Below, one piece after another: positions 6,629 to 15,100 of a stretch of 64,000 bases of DNA. The first letter of the stretch is position 1, and every line of letters begins with the position of its first letter. The position numbers and the translations under genes were made by a program. The notes under the pieces were generated by a model. That model was not told the DNA's origin and searched no databases. It worked only from the letters and a program-made list of their open reading frames with translations. Source of the DNA: Prevotella amnii DSM 23384 = JCM 14753 (GTDB lineage: Bacteria > Bacteroidota > Bacteroidia > Bacteroidales > Bacteroidaceae); assembly GCF_000378745.1 (NCBI RefSeq), contig NZ_KB905267.1, forward strand, positions 1-64,000, read 5' to 3'.

Positions 6629-9001
6629 ATGGCAAGTGTATTCAACTTTGAAGTGACAAACGAGGACTTGCTTGTAAGGTTCTCTTGTCCTAATCATGAG
6701 CGGAGAATAGCCGAGACCATCCGCAATCTCTGTATCGACACCATTAATACTGACAGTGCCGCAAAGTTGTTGTGCCGCTACACATCGGAAACACAGCATG
6801 TTAAGTTTTCTTTTAACGGATACGCACAGGAAGGAAATGACATCCGCCATGAAGCCGTATTCTTCGAGAATACAGAATATCCACTTATTGTGCGTGGTAA
6901 GGGCAAGAACTTAGAAAAATTGTCACTTGCTATCAACGACCATCTGCGCACCGATGGTAAGGACAAAAGCACCATTATCAGCACAGGTGATGAACTGTAT
7001 GGGTCGCTGAACTTTCACAACCAAGTGGGTATGACAGACTTCTGCATCACCTACAAAGTGAAAGGGGAAGAACAATCCAAGGAATTGAAGTTCATGACCG
7101 AGGTTTTGAGCTATAAACTTGACTACCGCTCAGACTTGAAGACAATTATCTCTGACATAGAGTATGAGTATGCTATGCTGAGTACATCGTTTCTGAAGGA
7201 TACTTATCTCAGTATGCGTCAAGGCACAGGTGAAAGTAATCCGCTGATATGGTGGCAAATATTCAAGTCGTGCTATGCCGACATTATGGAGGCTGCACGC
7301 CAAATCGTTGACCGTCCCAAACAGCGTTTGCGCTCCGTAGCTAAGTATGAGAGAGCGGAACGTATGGCATATATTCCAAGAGAACTGGAAAACGAATACC
7401 AGATGCATAAGGACAATCCTGCCCATTTGTACCGCACGGAGGAACTGACGCTGAGCCATGACACAATAGAAAATCGTTTCTTGAAATATGCTATTCGGGA
7501 AATGACACACCGCTTTGCCGTGGTGAAGGAACACATTATGACCGCTATGCACCTTGACGACCCGAAGCGCATAGACACTTCGCTTGAAGATATGGAGAAC
7601 GAGCTGATGCAACTCTCGAACAATGCTTTTTTCCGTGGTGTAGGACAGTTCAAGGGATTTACGCAAGATAACCTCGTTATGAAGCAAGCCCAAGGTTACA
7701 AAACCATTATGGAGAAATGGGTGGAACTGCAACAGGGCTACGAATTAGAGGATGGCTTGCGCAAACTGGAAGTGAAGGACATTTGCGACCTATATGAGAT
7801 ATGGTGCTTTATCAAAGTGAAGAACATTGTGCAGGATGTTATGAAGGAATTATGCAAGGATGCCAAGCCAAAGGTGAACGGCAGAGACATTAGCAACGAC
7901 TTTATTCCGCAACTCGTATATGGCGGTTCGGTGAGTTTCATCAACCAAGACGGCATTGAATTGGCAAGTGTATGCTACAATGCCGAGGTGCATAAAGACA
8001 AATCCCTTTCAGCCATAAGCGGAACAAACACCATGACGACTGTGCAGCGTCCTGACATTGTGCTGAGACTGAGCAAGCAAGCTGAAGGTAATATGAAGTT
8101 CACCTACCTGTTTGATGCCAAATACCGAATAGCCGACACGGATGAGAACGGCTGCAGATATGATAGCCGTTATGATGTGCCACCAGCTGATGCCATTGAC
8201 CAGATGCATCGTTACCGTGATGCTATATACTACACGGAAGAAGGACGTGACCACGAACACTTAAAGAAAGAAATCATAGCTGGTTATGTGCTGTTTCCTG
8301 GACACATACCGTTGGAGGCACTTGACGCAGAGAATGGTGACTATTACTATCAGCAGTCTAACCGCTTGATTGGGATTGGTGCATTCCCCTTGCGCCCCGA
8401 CCAAGAGCAGCATGCTGGGGACGGAAGCATCATCATAAATGCCAACAATTCGGAGCAAGCCTTGCGCCTACAGATTCGCCATTGGCTTGAGGAAGACAAC
8501 GGACGGGAACGGTTGTTGGAAGAAAGCATACCTCAAAAGGGGTTGGAATACTCGGATGAGCCAGTTAATAAAGGTACATTCTACATTGCATCAGTAGATA
8601 GCCATGTGAATGCCGCCAAGGAACTGGTGCTGAATGGTCAAAGCCAAATCTTCTTCTCTGGCTATAAATCCATTCTGTCTGGTGTTGATTTCCAAAAGAT
8701 AAAATACTTTGCGCCTGTGGATAACCACTTGGTAAAAGGATATTATCAGGTACTCTCAGTGGAAGCGATGGATATGAGTGAAGCGCTGGTAAAAGAAAAG
8801 GCGGAGGCAAAAGGGCAAGCCAAGAACTATAAAGGTTATGACAAGCCAATCCGCATTTGCTTGAAATTAGGCAAATACACTTTGCTGTCCACTCCTTTTG
8901 TCTACGGACTTGACAGTAACGCGTCCAAAGGTATTGCTATGACAAGGAAAGAGTTTAAGGAGTATTGCAAAAGAACAAAAGTTTTGGATAATCAATTCTA
9001 A
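6629..9001 (+). CDS. DUF2357 / PD-(D/E)XK nuclease, McrC-like partner
   Basis: A 790-residue predicted nuclease subunit working with the McrB-like ATPase. The N-terminal half matches DUF2357-type proteins (YRSDLKTIISDIEYEYAML, PLIWWQIFKSCYADIMEAA, DTIENRFLKYAIREMTHRF). The C-terminal half carries a PD-(D/E)XK core: RPDIVLRL with P475-D476, then FTYLFDAKYRI with D496-A497-K498. Such proteins cut DNA when the ATPase recognises, typically, modified DNA (type IV restriction); target and modification here are unknown. There is no methyltransferase in the island, which agrees with type IV. GC is well above that of the surrounding genes. No frameshift seen; probably functional. Confidence 0.85.
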   Translation: MASVFNFEVTNEDLLVRFSCPNHERRIAETIRNLCIDTINTDSAAKLLCRYTSETQHVKFSFNGYAQEGNDIRHEAVFFENTEYPLIVRGKGKNLEKLSLAINDHLRTDGKDKSTIISTGDELYGSLNFHNQVGMTDFCITYKVKGEEQSKELKFMTEVLSYKLDYRSDLKTIISDIEYEYAMLSTSFLKDTYLSMRQGTGESNPLIWWQIFKSCYADIMEAARQIVDRPKQRLRSVAKYERAERMAYIPRELENEYQMHKDNPAHLYRTEELTLSHDTIENRFLKYAIREMTHRFAVVKEHIMTAMHLDDPKRIDTSLEDMENELMQLSNNAFFRGVGQFKGFTQDNLVMKQAQGYKTIMEKWVELQQGYELEDGLRKLEVKDICDLYEIWCFIKVKNIVQDVMKELCKDAKPKVNGRDISNDFIPQLVYGGSVSFINQDGIELASVCYNAEVHKDKSLSAISGTNTMTTVQRPDIVLRLSKQAEGNMKFTYLFDAKYRIADTDENGCRYDSRYDVPPADAIDQMHRYRDAIYYTEEGRDHEHLKKEIIAGYVLFPGHIPLEALDAENGDYYYQQSNRLIGIGAFPLRPDQEQHAGDGSIIINANNSEQALRLQIRHWLEEDNGRERLLEESIPQKGLEYSDEPVNKGTFYIASVDSHVNAAKELVLNGQSQIFFSGYKSILSGVDFQKIKYFAPVDNHLVKGYYQVLSVEAMDMSEALVKEKAEAKGQAKNYKGYDKPIRICLKLGKYTLLSTPFVYGLDSNASKGIAMTRKEFKEYCKRTKVLDNQF

Positions 9002-9164
9002 TATTGGATAATATAGCAATATAGAACCTTTTATGGCAAGAAACAAAAGAAACATACGAAAAGGATACATTCTTTTGACCTAACAAAGACTATTTATAAA
9101 AAGCTCATTTATATATTATTAAGAAGACATGTGTTGTAATTGAAAACGAAAACGTTGAGAAGTG

Positions 9165-9224
9165 AAAATAATCTATTTTTAATACAAAAATAGATTAAAA
9201 ATGAAGTAAAAATAATCTATTTTT
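9165..9224. repeat. 60-base dispersed AT-rich repeat, copy 1
   Basis: Matches 52166-52225 at about 50 of 60 positions, with a fully shared 20-base core (9184-9203, beginning ACAAAAATAGATTA). This copy has an internal inverted repeat: TAATCTATTTTT (9169-9180) and AAAAATAGATTA (9186-9197). Confidence 0.6.
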
Positions 9225-9324
9225 GTTTTTAGGACGTTATTTTTATCTTTTAAATATATTTTTTTTACAAAAAGAAAAACTATCCTTTGTCTTTTATAGA
9301 AGATGTTTTTTTATATTCTTTTTG

Positions 9325-9332
9325 TATCTTTG
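9325..9332 (+). promoter_or_regulatory. -7 element for the radical SAM gene
   Basis: TATCTTTG, 22 bases before the ATG at 9355. The -33 region is T-rich without a clear TTTG. A start site near 9338 supports translation from 9355 and not from the farther upstream ATG-like codons. Confidence 0.45.
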
Positions 9333-9354
9333 CTTTTATAAATATAGTATTAAT

Positions 9355-10251
9355 ATGGCGCAGTATTACAGAGATTTTGGAAGTTGGTTACATGAAGAAT
9401 TTAATTTTAAGGTTCAGAAGATTTCTATTGATGCAGGGTTTACTTGTCCTAATAGAGATGGCAGTATAGGCAAGGGTGGGTGCATTTATTGTGATAATAG
9501 AACCTTTAATCCTTCATATTGTTCAGTAGAAAACAAATCGGTTACGCGTCAGATAGAAGAAGGAAAGAGATTTTTTTCAGGAAAATATCCTAATATGAAG
9601 TATCTTGCTTATTTCCAGGCTTATACTAACACCTATGGTGATATTCAGCACTTAAAGCGCCTATACAGCGAGGCTTTGCAAGTGGAAGATGTTGTGGGGA
9701 TAGTCATTGGCACACGTCCAGACTGTGTTAGTGAAGATTTACTCAACTATTTTACAGAGCTTAACAAGGTCACTTTTTTGCTCGTAGAGTATGGCATAGA
9801 AACAGTGAATGATGCTACGTTACGATTAATAAATCGTGGTCATACTTTTGCCTGTTCACGTCAGATGATAGAGCGCACGGCTGCTCGTGGTATTCGTGTA
9901 GGTGCACATATCATTCTTGGCTTACCTGGGGAAGATAGGCAGGAGAGCTTGCGACAAGCTCCTATTATATCTTCTTTACCTTTGACGACATTAAAAATAC
10001 ATCAAATGCAGATAATACGTGGTACAAAACTTGCCAAAATGTATGTAGAAAATCCTTTCCATCTCTATACAGTAGATGAATATATCAAATTAATAGCCGA
10101 CTATATTTCCTTGCTTCGCAAAGACCTTGTCTTGGAACGTTTTGTAAGTCAAAGTCCAGATAACTTATTATTAGCCCCCAAATGGGGATTAAAAAATTAC
10201 GAATTTACCAATAAGCTAAACAGTTATTTAGAGCGAATAAGAAAAGTATGA
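9355..10251 (+). CDS. TIGR01212-type radical SAM protein (YhcC-like)
   Basis: A 298-residue iron-sulfur enzyme. The N-terminal segment CPNRDGSIGKGGCIYC holds the three clustered cysteines that bind the [4Fe-4S] cluster in the extended spacing typical of this family (C...GGC.YC). GTRPDC, LVEYGIET and HIILGLPGE are the later barrel motifs of SAM binding. The E. coli relative YhcC has no firmly settled function. The start at 9355 gives the usual family length of about 300; the frame is open further upstream but that part is AT-rich and lies across the promoter. Single-gene unit ahead of rnpB. Confidence 0.88.
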   Translation: MAQYYRDFGSWLHEEFNFKVQKISIDAGFTCPNRDGSIGKGGCIYCDNRTFNPSYCSVENKSVTRQIEEGKRFFSGKYPNMKYLAYFQAYTNTYGDIQHLKRLYSEALQVEDVVGIVIGTRPDCVSEDLLNYFTELNKVTFLLVEYGIETVNDATLRLINRGHTFACSRQMIERTAARGIRVGAHIILGLPGEDRQESLRQAPIISSLPLTTLKIHQMQIIRGTKLAKMYVENPFHLYTVDEYIKLIADYISLLRKDLVLERFVSQSPDNLLLAPKWGLKNYEFTNKLNSYLERIRKV

Positions 10252-10296
10252 ATATTTACATTTTGTTTTATTTATGCTTTAATGTTATTTACCCAT

Positions 10297-10327
10297 TTTG
10301 TCATTTAAAGCTTTTTATGTACCTTTG
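10297..10327 (+). promoter_or_regulatory. rnpB promoter
   Basis: TTTG at 10297-10300, 19 bases, then TACCTTTG at 10320-10327. The expected start point near 10334 agrees with the 5' end of the RNA. Confidence 0.65.
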
Positions 10328-10337
10328 CTACTCATAA

Positions 10338-10721
10338 AGGCAGTGTTCTGGCTCTGTCGCTGGCACATTATAATGTGCGAGAGGAAAGTCCGGGCAGCAT
10401 AGGGCGTCCTGCTTCCGAAAATAGAAGCTATTGGTAACAGTAGATGTAGGCAGAAGAAAAAACCGCCATTCTAAAGAATTGGTAAGGGTGAGAAGGTGGT
10501 GTAAGAGACTACCAGCAGTTGGGTGATCAGCTGGCTGTGCCGTTCAGGAGCTGCAAGTTCATGTAAACCGTTGTTAGAGGATAGTCCCGTCCAAGTCTGT
10601 AGACACAACGGAGGGTAGAATGCTAGAGCTATGGAGCAATCCTTAGAGTAGATAAATGACAGGCATATTGCATATTAAAAGATATGTAATACACAGAACC
10701 CGGCTTATAGGAGCACTGCTT
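10338..10721 (+). ncRNA. rnpB: RNase P RNA, catalytic subunit
   Basis: The ribozyme that removes 5' leaders from pre-tRNAs. The universally conserved block GAGGAAAGTCCGGGC (10380-10394) forms P4 and its neighbours; its partner region with ACAGAACCCGGCTTAT lies near the 3' end. The ends pair through GCAGTG (near 10341) and CACTGC (about 10714), forming P1. Length of about 384 nt is normal for a bacterial A-type molecule. Exact ends are estimated to within a few bases. Confidence 0.93.
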
Positions 10722-10736
10722 TTCTCCTTATGCTAT

Positions 10737-10797
10737 GCCCCTTTTGTAAGCGAAAAGCTTGCAGGGGGCAGGTAAAGGAGTTTTTTTCTTAATATTA
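10737..10797 (+). terminator. Terminator after rnpB
   Basis: Long stem from GCCCC at 10737 to GGGGGC ending at 10769, with a GAAA-containing loop. A T run follows at 10791 (TTTTTTTCTT). Confidence 0.55.
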
Positions 10798-10810
10798 ATG
10801 TTATGACACA

Positions 10811-11239
10811 ATGAAGGATTGGCACAATAAGGCTACTTTATTAAACGATTTTCAGCATAAAGTAGAAAATAAGATAAAACGATTAGATGGCACTCCGGGT
10901 TTTCCTGTACGTGGTGCTAAGGTTTCAGAAGAAGAGTTGTCAGACTATCTTTTCTTCTATCAAGCAGCTTTAGATTATAGTGGCTCTGAGCGCACTCAAT
11001 ATACTATAGCTGGTGGTCTTATGGTGTTACCTATCCTTATAATATCAGCCTTTCCTGATAAAAACTTGCCGTTTAAAGGCATCTTAAATGTTATTTTTGC
11101 AGTAGTTATAGGTTTAATACTCTTTGCTTTTTATCGTATTATAGTTTCAATAATTATTAAAAACAAAATAAGAAAAGTAAAATCTACTTACCCAGAGGCA
11201 AGACGTTACGTAGACGAAGTACTATCCTTTGAGGCTTAA
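10811..11239 (+). CDS. Small inner-membrane hypothetical protein
   Basis: A 142-residue protein. Residues about 71-90 (TIAGGLMVLPILIISAF) and about 98-123 (ILNVIFAVVIGLILFAFYRI) form two membrane segments. The first 70 residues are soluble and charged, and the C-terminal tail ends with KVKSTYPEARRYVDEVL. I recognise no family or catalytic motif. It follows the rnpB terminator and precedes the FeoB-associated-like gene by 16 bases, so the two are probably co-transcribed. Base composition is typical of the genome. Confidence 0.75.
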   Translation: MKDWHNKATLLNDFQHKVENKIKRLDGTPGFPVRGAKVSEEELSDYLFFYQAALDYSGSERTQYTIAGGLMVLPILIISAFPDKNLPFKGILNVIFAVVIGLILFAFYRIIVSIIIKNKIRKVKSTYPEARRYVDEVLSFEA

Positions 11240-11255
11240 GCTATAAAGATACTTT

Positions 11256-11447
11256 ATGTGGCAGTATTTTATAATAAGTATAGTGTTATTTATAGCAATA
11301 TGTTATGCTTGTAAGCAGATAATAGAAGCTATTCGTGCAGCAAAAGATCCATGTGGAGGCTGCAAGGGTTGTGCTATCAGAAAAAAGATAAGGGAACATC
11401 AAAAAACAGTAAAACATTCAAAGCAAGGTTGTCATAACAAAAGCTAA
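11256..11447 (+). CDS. FeoB-associated Cys-rich membrane protein
   Basis: A 63-residue protein: one N-terminal membrane helix (YFIISIVLFIAICYAC), then a soluble tail with the cysteine cluster CGGCKGCAIRKKI and a late Cys, the layout of the FeoB-associated Cys-rich family. Relatives usually lie next to feoB and are thought to help ferrous iron uptake, by an unknown mechanism. No feoAB gene lies in this window, so the link here is by family only. Likely second gene of a two-gene unit with 10811-11239. Confidence 0.75.
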   Translation: MWQYFIISIVLFIAICYACKQIIEAIRAAKDPCGGCKGCAIRKKIREHQKTVKHSKQGCHNKS

Positions 11448-11482
11448 TAGGTATTGCTTTTTAATAAAAAACTGTATAATTA

Positions 11483-11514
11483 TTTGGCTGAATAGAAGAT
11501 TATTGGTATCTTTG
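11483..11514 (+). promoter_or_regulatory. tRNA-Cys promoter
   Basis: TTTG at 11483-11486, 20 bases, TATCTTTG at 11507-11514: an ideal Bacteroidetes housekeeping promoter. Predicted start near 11521, 11 bases before the tRNA. Confidence 0.75.
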
Positions 11515-11531
11515 CACTCGCAAAACACAAT

Positions 11532-11602
11532 GGTGCCTGGGCCGGGCGGTTAGGTAACGGTCTGCAAAACCGTGTAGGGCGGTTCGATTCCGCCAGGCAC
11601 CT
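11532..11602 (+). tRNA. tRNA-Cys (anticodon GCA)
   Basis: Cloverleaf of 71 nt. Acceptor GGTGCCT pairs with AGGCACC (11595-11601), with U73 as discriminator, the identity base for cysteine. The anticodon stem ACGGT/ACCGT encloses loop CTGCAAA, with anticodon GCA. The T arm is GCGGTTCGATTCCGC. The CCA end is not encoded. Confidence 0.96.
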
Positions 11603-11606
11603 CACT

Positions 11607-11637
11607 AAAAACTTCTTATTTAAGAAGTTTTTTTTGT
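11607..11637 (+). terminator. tRNA-Cys terminator
   Basis: Stem AAAACTTCTTA/AAGAAGTTTT with a three-base loop, running into eight T. It starts five bases after the tRNA. Confidence 0.8.
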
Positions 11638-11710
11638 TTTATCCCTTATCAGCTTTCCTTATTTTTTCTTATGAAAAAGAGTAAAGCTCTTATGTGAATG
11701 GAACTCATAA

Positions 11711-11748
11711 AAAAAGACATATCTATGCTTTCATAGATATGTCTTTTT
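11711..11748 (-). terminator. Terminator downstream of trxA
   Basis: Perfect 17-base-pair stem (11711-11727 with 11732-11748, both arms ending in A/T runs) and a very short loop. It works in either direction; it lies 31 bases past the trxA stop. Confidence 0.75.
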
Positions 11749-11779
11749 GTTTGTTATTAAAAGAACTGAAAAAGAAATG

Positions 11780-12094
11780 TTATAATAAAGCCTTAAACTT
11801 TTCGTCAAGAACAGCTTTTGAGGCTGCTCCTACAAACTTATCAACGAGTTCTCCTCCCTTAAAAAACAATATAGTAGGTATATTACGTACGCCATACTCT
11901 ATAGCGACATCATCATTTTCCTCTACATCACACTTGCCTACAACTATCTTTCCATCGTAGTCTTCAGCCAATTCAGAAATAATAGGAGCTACCATTTTGC
12001 AAGGACCACACCATGTTGCCCATAAGTCTACTACTAAAGGCAAGTTGCCTTTCTTATAACTTTCAAAGTTTTCTGATGTAATTTTTACTTCCAT
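11780..12094 (-). CDS. trxA: Thioredoxin
   Basis: A 104-residue cytoplasmic thioredoxin with the active site WCGPCK (C29 and C32), the preceding VDLWATWC strand, and NIPTILFFKGGE with the cis-proline loop. It reduces disulfides in ribonucleotide reductase and other proteins. No signal peptide. It lies 87 bases downstream of dnaE on the same strand with no promoter visible between, so it may be read from the dnaE promoter; a strong stem-loop ends the unit. Confidence 0.97.
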   Translation of the reverse strand: MEVKITSENFESYKKGNLPLVVDLWATWCGPCKMVAPIISELAEDYDGKIVVGKCDVEENDDVAIEYGVRNIPTILFFKGGELVDKFVGAASKAVLDEKFKALL

Positions 12095-12181
12095 CTTTTT
12101 TTTTATTTAATTGTTAATAATACTTTTCTCATCTTATGATAATATTTTATTAAATACTACATCATAAAAGCAAGAACTTGT

Positions 12182-15100
12182 CTAATTAATTTTATATTCT
12201 ATATCATCATAGCTATCGAGTACAGATATTAGCTTACGATCAAGATTAACTACAGTGTCTTTACTATGAAGGAGCAAACTTTCGTTATTAGGATTGCGCA
12301 ATTTAAAATAAAGCTGTGTGTTCCCTTTATGTTTTGCAAATACTGAAGATAGCTCATTTATCATATTTTCATCTAATGTAGACGCGTCTACGCTTATGGT
12401 TAAACGTTCTAAACGATTATTCTTAACATCGTATAGCTGCTGTACGTTCTGCACATTAAGTGAGTAAAGCTTTGTGTTATATCTATAGCGTTGCTGGCAT
12501 TTTGCAGTGATATATACAGTGTAGCTTTCTTTAAGGAATCCGCTCCAGCGTATCCAGTCGTCCCCAAAGAGAGCTATTTCGGCAGTACCTTCAAAATCTT
12601 CTATCGAGATAAAAGCATAAGGCTTATTAGTTTTTTGAGAAAAAGACTCTTTCACTTTAGTAACTATTCCTCCGAAAGTAATCTCTTCAGTCTTTGCCAA
12701 TTCTGTCATATCGGCATTACGATGTATTTGAGAACAGTGAGTATTACATAAGTGATTAAGCACCACAGCAAATTCGTCTAACGGATGAGCAGAAAGATAT
12801 ATACCCACTAACTCACGCTCTTTATTAAGTTTTTCTATAGTAGCCCACTTTTCTGTTACAGGAATGGCTGGTCGGGTAACGGGAACACTATCAAAGCCTC
12901 CAAACAAGGAGTTGGCAGCTTCAGCCTTCGCCGTTTGGAAAAGCTGTCCATAACGTAGCAAGGTATCAAGAAAGACCTCTCCTTTAGCATTCACACCAAA
13001 ATACTCTTCACGGCATTTGATAGGTCCTAAGTTGTCAAATCCTCCACTATAAGCTAAACTTTCTATAACCTTCCTATTTATGCTACATAAATCTACTCTC
13101 TCTATAAAGTTGAAGATATCTTTATAAGGACCATTTTTTTCTCTTTCTTTTACAATGTTTTCAGCAGCCCCTGTTCCTATACCTTTGATAGCCGATAACC
13201 CAAAGCGTATTTCTCCATGTTTGTTTACTCCAAATCCTATCTGGCTTTCATTTACATCAGGTCCAAGAGTTTCTATCTTTAAAGCCTTACACTCTTCCAT
13301 CAGCTTTGTTATTTCAGTAATCTGACTAAAACGCCTTGTCATTAATGCTGCCATATATTCAGCAGGATAGTGTGCCTTAAGATAGGCTGTTTGATATGCT
13401 ACCCATGAGTAACAAGTAGCATGCGACTTGTTAAAAGCATAGCTTGCAAACTTCTCCCAGTCGCTCCATATCTTTTCAAGAATCTTCGGATCATGTCCAT
13501 TCTCCTGCCCTTGTTTAATAAACTTAGGCTTCATGGCGTCAACAATGTTTTTCTTTTTCTTACCCATAGCCTTACGTAAGGCATCACTTTCGCCACGGGT
13601 GAAGTTAGCAAGCTGACGTGAAAGTAACATTACCTGCTCTTGATAAACAGTAATACCGTATGTGTCTTTAAGATATTTTTCCATACAAGGTATATCATAC
13701 TGTACAAGGGAAGGGTCGTTTTTACGCTTAATAAAGTCTGGTATATAATCCATCGGACCCGGTCGATATAACGCATTCATAGCAATAAGATCCTCAAAGA
13801 CAGTAGGGTGGAGCTCTCTAAGATATTTCTGCATGCCAGCCGATTCAAACTGAAAAGTACCTACGGTCTGTCCTTTTTGATAAAGCTGATACGTCAGAGC
13901 ATCATCTATAGGTATTTTTTCTATGTCTATGACTTTCCCTGTAGTTTGCTTAATTACTTTACAAGCCTCTTTGAGTTCGGATAAAGTCTTTAGACCTAAA
14001 AAGTCCATCTTTATCAATCCTGTAGTTTCTATAACATGCCCGTCATATTGTGTTACTGGTACTTTCTTGTCGGGGAAGTCAGGATCTGTAGCCGTAGATA
14101 CTGGTACCCAGTCGTCTATAGGATTGCGGCAAATAATAAAGCCACAAGCATGGATACCTGTACCGCGTATAGTGCCTTCCAGCATTTTAGCATATTTTAT
14201 AGTATTGCGTTCACGTTCGTTCTCGCTCACCATAGCCTCTTGTAACATTGGAGTGCATGAAATGGCATTCTTCAAGTTCATCTTCATTCCGTTGGGAAGA
14301 CGATCAGGAATGGCTTTACATAAAGCATTTGAACGCTCAAGAGGTAATTTTTCTACACGTGCTACATCTTTAATAGAATTTTTTGTAGCCATTGTAGAAT
14401 AAGTAATGATATGGGCACACTTCTCATGGCCATACTTATCCATTACCCATTGCAAGACTTTACCACGTCCATCATCGTCGAAGTCGGTATCAATATCAGG
14501 AAGATTGACACGGTCAGGATTTAGGAAACGCTCAAAAAGGAGGTCATATTTCAAAGGATCTATCTTGGTAATACCTAAACAATAAGCTACAACAGAGCCG
14601 GCAGCAGACCCACGTCCTGGCCCTACCATTACGCCAAGCTCATTTTCAGCAGCATTTATAAAATCTTGCACTATAAGGAAATATCCGGGGAAGCCCATGG
14701 TCTTCATGACATGAAGCTCAAAACGAATGCGGCTATTTACCTCTTCTGGTAAAGGATCACCATACAATCGGCATGCACCATCATACGCCAATTTTGCTAA
14801 ATAGTCGGCTTCAAACTTGATACGATATATTTTTTCATAGCCTCCTAAACGATCTATTACCTTGTTAGCCTCTTGCTCAGGTAACTGATTTTCACCATTT
14901 TCATCAGATGTAAACTCATGGTAAAGATCTTCTTTACTAAACTTTTCTCTCCATTGAGCCTCTGTCCCAAAGTCTTCAGGAATAGGGAAGAAGGGCATTA
15001 TAGGACCATGATTAATATCATAAATTTCTATTTTGTTTAATATTTCTATGGTGTTTGATAACGCTTCTGGCACATCACTAAAGATCTGATTCATTTCCTC

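Larger units (their letters stand above)
9002..9354. other. AT-rich intergenic region closing the defence island
   Basis: Contains the dispersed repeat at 9165-9224 and a promoter element for the next gene. No gene, attachment site or terminator could be recognised otherwise. The abrupt fall in GC after 9001 marks the right border of the island. Confidence 0.6.

Noticed and set aside
3434-9001. Type I restriction-modification system
   Set aside because: DUF1016 and DinD often mark such loci, but no HsdM, HsdS or HsdR motifs are present; the ATPase is of McrB type.
11694-11960. Plus-strand frame of 88 codons
   Set aside because: It is antisense to trxA and crosses the strong terminator stem at 11711-11748.
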